A stretch of DNA of 64,000 nt from Torymus aiolomorphi (Eukaryota; Arthropoda; Insecta; Hymenoptera; Torymidae): contig CM070873.1 in NCBI GenBank assembly GCA_036365515.1, forward strand, positions 220,976,376-221,040,375. The letters run 5' to 3'. The notes under the pieces were generated by a model. It had not been told where the DNA came from. It did no database searches and saw only the letters and a list, made by a program, of their open reading frames with translations. The position numbers were made by a program, and so were the translations under genes. Positions 10,284-20,627 of the stretch are shown here, one piece after another. Position 1 is the first letter of the stretch. The number at the start of each line of letters is the position of its first letter.

Positions 10284-11190
10284 TTTCCATCTATCTACTC
10301 CCTCTGTTTCTGGCAGGTCGATACTGCTATCCTCATTCCTATACTGCTTAACACTTTATTAATATATTCTGTTTTGCCCTAGGCGAAGAGCTCCTGCAGA
10401 AGACAACACGTCTTCATATAATTCTACTCTCCTCCAGGGCAGCCAACACAACTACCACGTCCTGAAGACATCAGCTAGACAAACATATCGTAGAAGTGAG
10501 AGCGAAGGTGTATATAAATATAGTTTGATCTCCTGTGCCAGACTCGAGTAAGTATTTCACTTCGGATTTGGACTTTATCTTGTAGTACAGCCGAACCTAG
10601 TCTCCAACTTTCCATCGGTCTACTCCTCTGTTCCTGGCAGTTCGATACTGCTATCCTCATCCCTACTCCTTAATACATTATTAATATATTTCGTATTGTC
10701 CTAGGTGAAGAGCTCCTGTAGAAGACAACAAGTCTTCATATAATTCTACTCTTCTCGAGGACAGCCAACGCAACTACCACTTCCCGAGGACATCACCTAG
10801 GCGAACACAACGGAGAAGGGAGGGCGAAGGTGTAGTTGAATGTAGTTCGCGCTTCCGTGACACTCGAGTAAGTACTTCACTTCGAATTTGGACTTTATCC
10901 TGTAGTATAGCCGAACCTAGCCTCCAACTTTCCATCTGTCTACTCCTCTGTTCCTGGCAGTTTGATACTGCTCTCCTCATCCCTACTGCCTAAAACATTA
11001 TTAATATATTTTGTTTTGCTCTAGGCGAAGAGCTCCTGCAGAAGACAACAGGTCTTCATATCATTCTACTCTCCTCGAGGGCAGCCAACGCAACTACCAT
11101 TTCCCGAGGACATCACCTAGGCGGACACGACGGAGAAGGGACGACGAAGGTATACTTGAATGTCTGTGCTCCCGCGACAGACTCGAGATG
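10284..11190 (+). repeat. Three tandem ~320-bp units, each with an exon-like core
   Basis: Units start near 10284, 10609 and 10929 (TTTCCATC). Each has a pyrimidine tract ending in CTAG (acceptor-like: 10382, 10704, 11024) after ATTAATATATT, which is branch-point-like, then a ~163-bp core starting GCGAAGAGCTCC. Cores 1 and 2 end at CTCGA|GTAAGTA, a strong donor (GT at 10548 and 10868); in copy 3 that point is cut off by the next element. Core 1 (10383-10547) is 165 nt and open in one phase; core 3 is open in the same phase; core 2 has a TGA in its second codon. The predicted peptide is Arg/Ser-rich and matches no family I know. Either a triplicated exon of an unknown gene or a non-coding satellite that mimics one. 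Confidence 0.6.
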
Positions 11191-11735
11191 TAGTCTAGGC
11201 GCCAGGGGGGTTTCCGTGGCCGATGGATGTCCACACTTCCACCAAAGCTTTTCTTACGTATTTTTGACTGCTGATTCTGAATTTCGAAGGTGGAACGTCG
11301 CCAGACTGTTAGTTTTTTGTTATTAACAATTTAATTGTTTAAATTGCTGCCAAATCAATATGATTAATTATAACTGAATCCTAACTGCCTAAAACTGTAG
11401 TAAATTGATCTAGAATATGCTCGTTTTTTCAGAATTGAAAAATTTTGATTAGAACCCGAATTATTGCAAATTTAGTGCAATAAGTCGCGAATTCGAGCGC
11501 AAACGTGCATAATTCTAGATCAATTTACTACAGTTTTAGACAGTTAGGATTCAGTTATAATTAATCATATTGATTTGGCCGCAGTTTAAACAATTAAATT
11601 GTTAATAACAAAAACTAACATTCTGGCGACTGTCCACCTTCGAAATTCAGAATCAGCAGACAAAAATACGTAAGAAAAGCTTTGGTGGAGGCGTGGACAT
11701 CCATCGGCCACGGAAACCCCCTGGTGCCTAGACTA
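11191..11735. mobile_element. Foldback element, 545 bp, TAGTCTAGGC termini
   Basis: Left end TAGTCTAGGCGCCAGGGGGG and right end CCCCCTGGTGCCTAGACTA form long imperfect inverted arms of about 250 bp. Both ends are flanked by ATG, a possible 3-bp target duplication. The arms contain TTAACAATTTAATTGTTTAA. No ORF. Related ends occur at 56433 and 61541. It truncates the third exon-like cassette. Confidence 0.75.
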
Positions 11736-12142
11736 ATGTCAGTATTTAGGGCACACCTGATTTTTAGGTACGAATTATATCTCCCCAAAAAGTAACAGTT
11801 TTCTGCGGGTGCACACGGAAAGAAAACTCTTACTGCTACAGTTAAAACGGCTTACTCGTGGAGTATAGGAGTTCCTTTACTATATAAGTAAGGTGGTTTT
11901 AGCAATCTTAGTAAGGGACCCATACTTTTACGGTATGTTGCTTTTCATACTACAACAATTACACAATTATACGATCGTTGGATCAGCGGCATATACCGAC
12001 GTAACAGCGTTACACGATTTTAGTATACATTGCTTCCACCTTCAATTGTAAGGGAGAAATACTATAGCGGTAACGGTTGCTACCTGCTAATACGGAAATG
12101 ACAACTATTATAAGGAAGTGTTACTTATCGATAATTGAAAGC
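11736..12142. other. Noncoding stretch, no gene seen
   Basis: Contains CACACGGAAAGAAAAC near 11813, which resembles the end of the CACGGAGAGAAAT MITEs at 23308 and 50927, but I could not find a matching second end. Nothing else recognised. Confidence 0.4.
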
Positions 12143-12560
12143 ATCGAATGCGTCGTCTAGGTCTTTGAGGTGGTCAATGATGGAGTCGAGGTGATGCGCT
12201 CCGAAGTTTTTTGCGTTTAGATCCCAGGACGCATCTAATACGTAGTCAAAGTGTTCGGGGTAGCCGATGATGATGTCTAGGTCGTGCGCTCCGTAGTTTT
12301 TTGTCTCTAGATGTTGGAACGTATCAAATGCGTGGTTTAGGTCTTTGTGGTAGCCGATGATGGAGTCTAGGTTTTTTGCATTAAAATATCAGGGCGCATC
12401 TAATACGCAGGTGTTCAGGGTAGCCGATGACGAGGTCTAGGTGGTGCGCTTTGTAGTCTTTTGCGTTTGGATATCAGGGCGTATCTAATACGTGGTCCAG
12501 GTCTTCGGGGAAGCCGGTGACGATATTTAGGTGGTGCGCTCCGTAGTTTTTGGCTAATAG
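12143..12560 (-). repeat. 90-bp minisatellite A, minus orientation, ~5 copies
   Basis: GTCTAGG-type marks recur near 12185, 12275, 12365, 12435 and 12535, and CCGTAGTTTTTTG recurs between them. It is the reverse complement of the array at 15021-15890 (CAAAAACCTACGGAGCGC). Copies are diverged and one carries a ~20-bp deletion. Confidence 0.7.
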
Positions 12561-12689
12561 GTGTTGGACATGTCAAAACTTAAAGTATTACTAATCACGT
12601 AATTTTATACTATAAGTAAAAATCGTGATTATAAATAAATACTTATTCGAACGTAATTACGTTCAAATTGACATGTGTTTGTAATAAAA

Positions 12690-12985
12690 AAAATAGTAAA
12701 TATTAAAATGCGTATAGGCGAAATACGCACAATTATTCATAATAAATAATGCGTATATGCGAAATGCGCACAATTATTTATCATACAAAAATGCGTATAG
12801 GCGAAATACGCACAATTATTTATAATAAAAAATTCGTACAAGCGAAATACGCACAATTATTTATAATATCAAAAATATGTATAAACGAAATACGCACAGT
12901 TGTTTATAATGCAAAAATGCGTATAGACGAAATACGCACAATTATTAGTTATAAGGAAAGGTGTATGGGCGAACATATTTAATTA
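12690..12985 (+). repeat. Hairpin minisatellite B, first array
   Basis: About seven units of ~42 bp, consensus AATGCGTATAGGCGAAATACGCACAATTATTTATAATAAA. TGCGTAT and ATACGCA in each unit are reverse complements with a 7-nt loop, so every unit could form a small hairpin. The open frame through it is a by-product of repetition. Confidence 0.8.
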
Positions 12986-13388
12986 TAACAGAAAAGAATT
13001 ACAATTACATGAGTTTATTTAGTTATCTATTTATAAGAAACTAGATGTCTTGACATAAAATTAATTCTTTTCCGTTTTTTTTCAACAAAACTCATAAAAT
13101 TTGAAAAGAAGCTAAAGAAACTTATGAGCCTAGCTCAATGAAATTATAGTAGCTCTACTTTTGCCAATCATTCAGTAGCATGACAAGTATAATGCAAAGT
13201 AATTATTAATGACAATACTTCTAATAATACAAATTTTGTTAAAATGTTCAATTTGCAGTTATGCGTTTATATGATGGAAGGTGTATATTTTAAAATGCGG
13301 ATCAACTTATATACCATACTCAGGTTCATTTGAAGTTCAACCCTTGGTCTCAAATTTTGTTACACCCTCCTGTTGTTTCACGTATATG
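12986..13388. other. AT-rich spacer, nothing recognised
   Basis: No ORF of note, no tandem structure and no inverted ends found between the hairpin array and the large palindrome. Confidence 0.4.
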
Positions 13389-14738
13389 GGATATTTCACG
13401 TGAAGTCAGCAGCTCAAAATTTTAAAATCCCTCAAAACTCGTTTTCTTTTAGTTTTTATGAACAAAAAATGTTCCTCAAATTTTATGTCGATATTTGCAA
13501 AAATAAAAAAGCTATGCAATATTGAAAATTCAATTTTTTTGCAATTTTTTGTTAAAATCCAAGTTTATTCATTTTTTAACTGAAAATCTTGAAACTTTTT
13601 GTATAGTACATTGATTGGCAAAAGGTTTGAATTTTTTCTGTAGAATGTGCCAGTATTTATTTTATGACCCTTTTTGAAAGTCTCTGATTGGCTGCTTCTT
13701 AGTATACCTTCATCAAAGGATATTGAGGCTGCGGCCAAATATTCTTTATTCGACAAATTTTTTTTTGTATTCTTCTTCGAAAACCCTTCAAAATGCTTTT
13801 TTATCAATACTGGCCGAGCATAGGGAAAAAAGTTACAATTTTTTGAAATATCAAGAAAAATCCATAATTTCAATTTTTGATAACATGATTAATGAAACTG
13901 AATATTATTCATACATCTTATGGCATGGACCGTACCACTGAATTTTGTTAGAGCATCAAATAGAACATTAGAAATATCTATTTTCAATAATATTAGGCTA
14001 CACAATAAGCGATACTTAATTATGAATGAAATTATCAGTCTGTTGCCTGATTTCATTTTGACAGCTTTATAGTAATTAACCTCTATAGCTTAATTTATTA
14101 TTAATTCATAATTAGGTATTGGTTATTGTGTAAGCCTAATATTATTGAAAATAGATATTTATAATGTTCTACTTGATGTTCTAACAAAATTCAGTGGTAC
14201 GGTCCATGCCATAAGATGTATGAATAATGTTCAGTTTCATTAATCATGTTATCAATAATTGAAATTATGGATTTTTCTTGATATTTCAAAAAATCCACTT
14301 TTTTCCTTTGCTCGGCCAGTATTGATCAAAAAAGCATTTTGAAGGGTTTTCGAAGAAGAATACAAAAAAATTTGTCGAATAAAGAATATTTGGCCGCAGC
14401 CTCAATATCCTTTGATGAAGGTATACTAAGAAGCAGCCAATCAGAGACTTTCAAAAAGAGTCATAAAATAAATACTGGCACATTCTACAGAAAAATGCAA
14501 ACCTTTTGCCAATCAATGTACTATACAAAAAGTTTCAAAATTTTGAGTTAAAAAATGAATAAACTTGATTTTAACCAAAAATTGCAAAAAAATTGAATTT
14601 TCAATGTTGCATAGTTTTTTTATTTTTGCAAATATCGATTTAAAATTTGAGAAACATTTTTTGTTCATAAAAAACTAAAAGAAAACGAGTTTTGAGCGAT
14701 TTTAAAATTTTGAGCTGCTGACTTCACCTGAAATATCC
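13389..14738. mobile_element. Large foldback element, 1.35 kb, ~650-bp arms
   Basis: GGATATTTCACGTGAAGTCAG (left) returns as CTGACTTCACCTGAAATATCC (right); the arms match to within about 25 bp of a centre near 14063. Both arms hold the same short open frame (13565-13873 minus and 14339-14551 plus), with the shared peptide core SFDEGILRSSQSETFKK and a following NTGTFYRK. That ending loosely recalls a helix-turn-helix, but I would not assign it. A minimal foldback or SNAP-back element with no transposase; the target duplication is unclear. Confidence 0.75.
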
Positions 14739-15020
14739 AATATATTTTTAGCAGCAAATACTTAAAATCTACCAAAAGATAACTTGATTTCATATTGACA
14801 TTTTTTTTTATGGTTAGATTGAATAAAAAATAAAAACATTGAAATTTGTTTAAATTTCAATGAACAATTAAACCCTCAACCAAAGAAATAAAAACCAAAT
14901 CTAAACTATCTCTTGGTAGAAATTTTGTAAACTACATCCAGAATATGTACAAAAAAGTGCAGTACAGTGCCACAAAATTTCAGATACAGGTAATATTTTG
15001 AAAATCATAATATTAAATTG
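14739..15020. repeat. Small AT-rich inverted repeat
   Basis: ATCTACCAAAAGATA (14769) is echoed inverted by TATCTCTTGGTAGA (14906), enclosing ATTGAAATTTGTTTAAATTTCAAT, itself a palindrome near 14840. A MITE-like remnant of ~170 bp. Confidence 0.5.
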
Positions 15021-15890
15021 GACTCCATCATCGGCCATCTAAACACCTAGACCTCTCATCCGACCTGTCCCTTCACCTGGACACAAAAACCTACGGAGCG
15101 CACTACCCGGACTCATCGACCATCTGGAACACCTAGACCTCGCATTCGATTTGTCCTGGCCTCTGGATACAAAAACCTACGGAGCGCGTCACGTAAACTC
15201 CATCATCGGCTACCTGGAACGCCTAAACCTCGCATCCGATCTGTCCCGACACCTGGACACAAAAATCTTCAGAGCGCATCACCCGGATTACATCATCGGC
15301 CATCTGCAACACCTAGACCTCGCATCCGACCTGTCCCTTCACCTGGACACAAAAACCTACGGAGCGTACTACCCGAACTCCATCATCGGCCGCCTGGAAC
15401 ACCTAGACCTCGCATCCGATCTGTCAAAACACCTGAACACCGAAGTCTACGAAGCGTATCATCAGCCACCTGGAACAGCTAGACCTCGTATTCGAGCTGT
15501 CCCGACACCAAGACTCAAAAACCTACGAAGCGCACTACCCGGACTCCATCATCGGCCATCTGTAACACCTAGACCTCGCATTCGATTTGTCTTGGTCTCT
15601 GGACACAAAAACCTACGGAGCGTATCACGTAAACTCCATCATCGTCCACCTGGAACGCTCAGACCTCGCATACGATCTGTCCCGACATCTGGACACAAAA
15701 ATCTTCGGAGCGCATCACTTACACTCTATCACCGGCCACCTGGAACAGCTAGACCTCGTAATCGAGCTGTCTCGACACCTGAGTACAAAAACCTATGGAG
15801 CGCATAACCCGGACTCCATCATCGGCCATCTAAACACCTAGACCTCGCATCCGATCTGTCCCTTCACCGGGACACAAAAACCTACGAAAC
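15021..15890 (+). repeat. 90-bp minisatellite A, plus orientation, with 30-residue open repeats
   Basis: Nine to ten units of ~90 bp. Because 90 is a multiple of three, the frame stays open for 15151-15807 and in another phase for 15587-15841, with a phase change near 15465. Each unit reads HLDTKTYGAxxxNSIIG then HLExLDLASDLSR, with a recurring L-x-x-L-D-L-A-S-D-L pattern that resembles leucine-rich repeats. Whether it is translated is unknown: there is no recognisable start, signal peptide or splice border, and the array is surrounded by elements. It lies opposite in orientation to 12143-12560. Confidence 0.6.
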
Positions 15891-16004
15891 GCACTACCAT
15901 TTTTAAGAAAACAGTTGCAATCATGCGAGGCGACGTCCTGAATTTTGAAACGTCAATAATAACTGAGACTATATAATAAAGTGACGAATCTACATCTCAT
16001 TATT

Positions 16005-16630
16005 ATAAGAAATTTGTATAGGCGAAATGCGCACATTTATTTATATAGAACATGTGTATAGTCGAAATACACAAAATTATTTATTATAAAATGCGTGTAG
16101 GCAAAATGCACACGATTAATAACACTGAGAAGTGCGTATAAGCGAAATACGCATAATTATTTATAATAAAACATGTGTATAGGCGAAATACACAAAATTA
16201 TTTATTATAAAATGCGTATAGGCAAAATGCGCACAATTAATAACACTGAAAAGTGCGTATAAGCGAAATACGCATAATTATTTATAATAAAACATGTGTA
16301 TAGGCGAAATACACCAAATTATTTATTATAAAATGCGTATAGGCGAAATGCTCACAATTGATAACACTGAAAAGTGCGTATAAGCGAAATACGCATAATT
16401 ATTTAGAATAAAATATGTGTATAGGCGAAATACACCAAATTATTTATTATAAAATGCGTATAAGCGAAATGCGCAGAATTATTTGTAATAAATATGCGTA
16501 TATATGTGAAATACGCACTATTATTAACAATAAAAATGCGTATACGCAAAATACGCATAATTAATTATAAAAAGAAATACGTATACGCGAAATATGTACA
16601 ATTGTTTGTAATAAAAAAATGCGTATCTTT
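16005..16630 (+). repeat. Hairpin minisatellite B, second array, 121-bp trimer period
   Basis: About 15 units of ~40 bp. CATGTGTATA marks occur at 16051, 16172 and 16293, with a variant near 16414, 121 bp apart: a higher-order unit of three monomers. Monomer types are TGTGTAT...ATACACA, TGCGTAT...ATGCGCA and TGCGTAT...ATACGCA, so the stem is kept by paired changes in the first type. The I element is inserted in the last unit. Confidence 0.8.
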
Positions 16631-16631
16631 A
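16620..16631. repeat. Target-site duplication, left copy
   Basis: TGCGTATCTTTA, repeated exactly at 22242-22253 on the other side of the I-clade element. The TGCGTAT part belongs to the hairpin minisatellite. Confidence 0.85.
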
Positions 16632-16735
16632 TTGTTTGTTTAGTTGTCTTTATTGGCTTCAAGTAAATTACATAGCCCTATTTACATTATTTCGTATATT
16701 ACTCGCGTAATATACTTTGGCGCGAAATACAAAAT

Positions 16736-19700
16736 TCAAATATTACAATCGATGTTGTCGATGAAATCTGCTACAATATGCAATATTTTAGGATTATCTA
16801 AAGATAATAGATTAATTACAGATAAAGGACCTATTTTTATCTCCTTTCTGATCTTTTTAAGCATGATGCATCTTTGCGAATTATATATTTTACAGTTCCA
16901 AAATACATGCTCTATAGTGTCAATTTCTTCACCACATTTACATGTATCAGTATCAACAATTTTGTGTCTATATAAGCTTGAGTTAAGTGACGTATGGCCA
17001 CTTCTAATGCGGTTAATCGATACAATAGCTTTTCTCGACAATCCTATCTTATAAAACCATGGTTTATTATTTTTTTTGTAAAAGTTTTCGAAGTAGAGTG
17101 TCCCTTTCTCTTTATTAACACTTCTCTCCTCGCTTTCTTTTCTACATTTTTCTTTTACAATTGCAAACAAATCTGAGAAAGGAACTGGATCGTTCAAAAG
17201 TTCACCGCTAATTGCAGCCTGTTTGGCATTGCCATCTGCCATCTCATTCCCCATGATGCCTACATGAGAGGGGATCCAAACCAATTTGACTTTGATACCG
17301 CAATCTGATAATTTAGCTAATTTTTGTCTAAGGGCCACAATTAACGGAGAACTTTTCTTTTTACTATTATTTAATAAAGCTGATAGGGCACTCATTGAGT
17401 CCGAAAATATAATAAATTCATTGCTACTTATATCTGTAACATTATCTAATAAATATAATAACGCTTTACATTCGGCTGTATATATTGAAGCTATATCTAA
17501 AATTTTATATGCAAAGTTAAATTCTTGATGATTACACCAAGATGCAAATCCTACGTAAGTTAAATTATTTTCCTTAATTCTAGAGCCATCTGTGAAAACT
17601 TGGATTTCATTATTTCTCTTGGGAAATAATAATTCGAACTTTCTACTAGGTAACTTCGATTTAAAAATTTTATTACCGCACTCTAAATCTATATCTGGTA
17701 TGTAGTAGGAATAGTTGTAATTCCCAGTGTAATTTACATGAGTGTCTGTACATATAATGGAGAGATCATAAAATTTATATTCCTGATAACACTCGATTAA
17801 TAGTGGTTTACTATAATTACATTGGTACGTACACATTTCTGTGACCTCTTTGAGGCTTTCTAGTTTTTTGATTATCAAATTATTGCTATCTGAGAGGCAT
17901 TTTAAAATATATTTACTACCTAATTCTTTCATTCTATTCTTTAAATATAAAATCTTTGATTCCGCTACCATGACATTGATAGGAGTACTCCTCCTGTATC
18001 CCATTGCGATTCTAATTGCAGTATTTTGTACTTTTTGTAATTTTTCAAAATTTGTGCTTGAACATGGGGAGATAAGGAAACCTCCGTACTCTATTCTAGA
18101 TCTAATTAACGCTGTATACAAATGCAGGAGAGACGATGGATCCGCTCCCCACCATGTTCTTCTTAAACAACTAAGGATTCTCATTGCTGAAAAACTTTTA
18201 TAGCAAACAAATTCAACATGTTTTTTCCAATCTAGCTTACGGTCTAAGAACATCCCTAAGAATTTAACATGCTCAGACGTATTTATTCTCTCATTATTGA
18301 TAATGATGTGTACATCTCTATATTTGTTTACTCTGGAGTTGTCGAATATTATAAAAATACATTTCTCAGGAGCTATTTCAAGTCCTCTTTCTCTTAAATA
18401 TTTTACAATTCTGGATGCTTCTGATTCTAATTTATTTACTTTATTTTCCACACTTATATTAACTTCTTTATTGTATACACATATATCATCGGCAAATTGC
18501 AATATATTAGACGTAGCATTTAAAGTTTTTTCCAATTTTCTCGTATAAATTGCATAGAGAAGAGGACTCAAAACACTACCCTGAGGTAATCCCTTATTTA
18601 TTATCCGTTCGATGATTTCATTATTTGTACAAAATAATACTTTACGTTCCAATATTAAATGACTAATAAAAACTACTATTTTCTTTGGAATGCCTAATTC
18701 TATCAGATCATCTATGAGTATTTCTGGTATTACGTCATTGTATGCCCCTTTTACATCTAAAAACAATGCTCCTACTGTATCTTTCCGGTAAAAATTTTGT
18801 TGTATATCTGTTGTTAAGATGCTTAAATTATCGACACATGATTTACCTTTACGAAAACCCATTTGTGATTTAGCTAATAAACCTTTGGTTTCGCACCACC
18901 ATTGAAGGCGTTCTTTGACTAATCTTTCCATAACTTTTAATATGCAAGACGCCAGTGAAATAGGTCTTACTTTATCTGTATTTCCTTTGGGAATAAACTT
19001 AACTAAATAGGTTTTCCAATCTTCTGGAAAAACTTTGCAGTGGAATATTTCGTTATACAAATCCAATAACACTCTTAAATAAAATTCAGGCAAGTTTGAT
19101 ATAATTTTGTAATTTATTTTGTCTAAACCGGGGGATGCATTATCATTAACACAATTAAAGCAAAATCCAAGCTCTTCAAAAGAGAACGGAGAGTCTAGAA
19201 AGCTATCATGGTTTCCTTCCTCCTCCATACTATCTACTTGTTTAAGGGGTTTACTAACATTCATTTTCGGAGAGCATAAATTATCGATAGTCTCTTTAAT
19301 ATTAATTTCTTGCTTTTTGGTACCGGCCGACTGGTAGTTTCTATTCATACCATTTTTAAACATTTTAATTTTTTTCCAAAATTCTGGGATGCCTGTGTGT
19401 GGGTTAACTGATTCGCAAAATTCTTTAAACGATTTAGTCTTTTCCTCTCTTAACGTTCTCTTTACTAAAGCTTCCGTTCTTTTAACCTCAATAAATCTTT
19501 CAACAGTAAACTTATGTCTTATTGAGTGTTGAGCTGCTTTTCTCAGTCGCACAGCTTTACTGCACTCCTCATTCCACCATATACATTTAACCTTACTTTT
19601 ATCACGATCTTCCTTAAGTTTAATCTCTCCTATGTTTTTAATTTTCTCACTATCTTTATACGATTTAATTATTGATTCATCGATGAAATCCACGAATTTA

Positions 19701-20548
19701 GAATATTTTGAAATAGTGTCCAAATTGGTAAATTCTAAACTGTTGAAAAAAATTTTATTCTTGTCTAATTCTTTATAAAAAGTATCCCAATTAACTTTAT
19801 TAAGGTGATATTTGTAATCTATTTTCTTTTGATATATAGGCCTTGCGTTAATTTCTAAATAGATAGGAAAGTGGTCACTCCCCCACCTATCATCTAATAC
19901 CTGCCAATCGCTTATTAACGCTAAGCCCGTTGAAACAAAAGTAAGGTCAATGCATGACGAAGAGCAACCTGCGTTAGTCATAGTTATATGTGTTGGCTGA
20001 CCACTATTTAGTAATATGAAATTATCATGGTCCAAGTTATCCGCTATAATTTTGCCATTGATACATTGTTTAGAACTGCCCCAGAACGTGTGTTGTGCAT
20101 TAAAGTCACCAGCTATAATGAAATGCTTGGCTCCATATTGTTTAACTAAGTCCATTAATTTACACCAGTCCGGTTTCGTGATATTATTATTAGCAATAGG
20201 TGATCTGTAACAAACAGTAATCAATATTTCTCGCAAATTTGATTGAATAATAACTGAACCAATTTCTAGAGAGTTACTTTTATAGCCCAAGTCTACCTTT
20301 TCAAAAATTATATTGTTTTTAACACATATAGCCAAGCCTCCGTGATTACCAAACTCCCGGTCAAACCTAATTACTTCAAACCCTTTCAATTTAAATTGAG
20401 ATTCCCTAAGCAGATCTGAATCTGCGTTCAACCAAGTTTCCACTAATAAAATTATATCAAACTGGCCTGCGACACTCTGAAAATCTAGCTTATTGTTAAT
20501 ACTTCGGCAATTCCACTGCAAAATTTTAAGATTTTGATTTTTATCCAT
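16736..20548 (-). CDS. ORF2 of I-clade LINE: endonuclease, reverse transcriptase, RNase H
   Basis: Nicks target DNA, primes cDNA synthesis there and removes the RNA. 1270 residues, intact. The N-terminal exonuclease/endonuclease/phosphatase fold (~1-235) has LQWNCRSI, ETWLNAD, RSPIAN, AGDFNAQHTFWGS, DLTFVS and SDHFPI, the metal-binding and catalytic Asn/Glu/Asp/His set. RT is at ~480-760: PISLASCILKVMERLV, MGFRKGKSC, FLDVKGAYNDV (motif A), GLPQGSVLSPLLYAIY (motif B), LQFADDICVYN (motif C, FADD). RNase H is at ~985-1115: VFTDGSR, YTAECKALLYLL, FSDSMSAL, WIPSHVGIMGNEMAD, all catalytic acids present. Near the C-terminus is a CCHC-like CKCGEEIDTIEHVFWNC. ATG 20548 precedes the endonuclease domain directly. 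An RNase H after the RT argues against typical Jockey or CR1 and for I or a close relative. Confidence 0.95.
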   Translation of the reverse strand: MDKNQNLKILQWNCRSINNKLDFQSVAGQFDIILLVETWLNADSDLLRESQFKLKGFEVIRFDREFGNHGGLAICVKNNIIFEKVDLGYKSNSLEIGSVIIQSNLREILITVCYRSPIANNNITKPDWCKLMDLVKQYGAKHFIIAGDFNAQHTFWGSSKQCINGKIIADNLDHDNFILLNSGQPTHITMTNAGCSSSCIDLTFVSTGLALISDWQVLDDRWGSDHFPIYLEINARPIYQKKIDYKYHLNKVNWDTFYKELDKNKIFFNSLEFTNLDTISKYSKFVDFIDESIIKSYKDSEKIKNIGEIKLKEDRDKSKVKCIWWNEECSKAVRLRKAAQHSIRHKFTVERFIEVKRTEALVKRTLREEKTKSFKEFCESVNPHTGIPEFWKKIKMFKNGMNRNYQSAGTKKQEINIKETIDNLCSPKMNVSKPLKQVDSMEEEGNHDSFLDSPFSFEELGFCFNCVNDNASPGLDKINYKIISNLPEFYLRVLLDLYNEIFHCKVFPEDWKTYLVKFIPKGNTDKVRPISLASCILKVMERLVKERLQWWCETKGLLAKSQMGFRKGKSCVDNLSILTTDIQQNFYRKDTVGALFLDVKGAYNDVIPEILIDDLIELGIPKKIVVFISHLILERKVLFCTNNEIIERIINKGLPQGSVLSPLLYAIYTRKLEKTLNATSNILQFADDICVYNKEVNISVENKVNKLESEASRIVKYLRERGLEIAPEKCIFIIFDNSRVNKYRDVHIIINNERINTSEHVKFLGMFLDRKLDWKKHVEFVCYKSFSAMRILSCLRRTWWGADPSSLLHLYTALIRSRIEYGGFLISPCSSTNFEKLQKVQNTAIRIAMGYRRSTPINVMVAESKILYLKNRMKELGSKYILKCLSDSNNLIIKKLESLKEVTEMCTYQCNYSKPLLIECYQEYKFYDLSIICTDTHVNYTGNYNYSYYIPDIDLECGNKIFKSKLPSRKFELLFPKRNNEIQVFTDGSRIKENNLTYVGFASWCNHQEFNFAYKILDIASIYTAECKALLYLLDNVTDISSNEFIIFSDSMSALSALLNNSKKKSSPLIVALRQKLAKLSDCGIKVKLVWIPSHVGIMGNEMADGNAKQAAISGELLNDPVPFSDLFAIVKEKCRKESEERSVNKEKGTLYFENFYKKNNKPWFYKIGLSRKAIVSINRIRSGHTSLNSSLYRHKIVDTDTCKCGEEIDTIEHVFWNCKIYNSQRCIMLKKIRKEIKIGPLSVINLLSLDNPKILHIVADFIDNIDCNI

Positions 20549-20627
20549 GACAGAATTTATAATTAAATTAATATATGATTTAGATTTATATACTTAGCTT
20601 ATTTGTATACTACGCTTTACCTTATAA

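Noticed and set aside
13565..14551. Conserved gene pair in the arms of the 1.35-kb palindrome
   Set aside because: Amino-acid identity simply mirrors arm identity; NTGTFYRK recalls an HTH but is too little to assign.
12690..16630. CRISPR-like arrays (regular ~40-bp spacing, palindromic repeat word)
   Set aside because: Spacing sequence is itself conserved (AATTATTTATAATAAA), so there are no unique spacers, the repeats are diverged, there are no cas genes, and the context is eukaryotic transposons.
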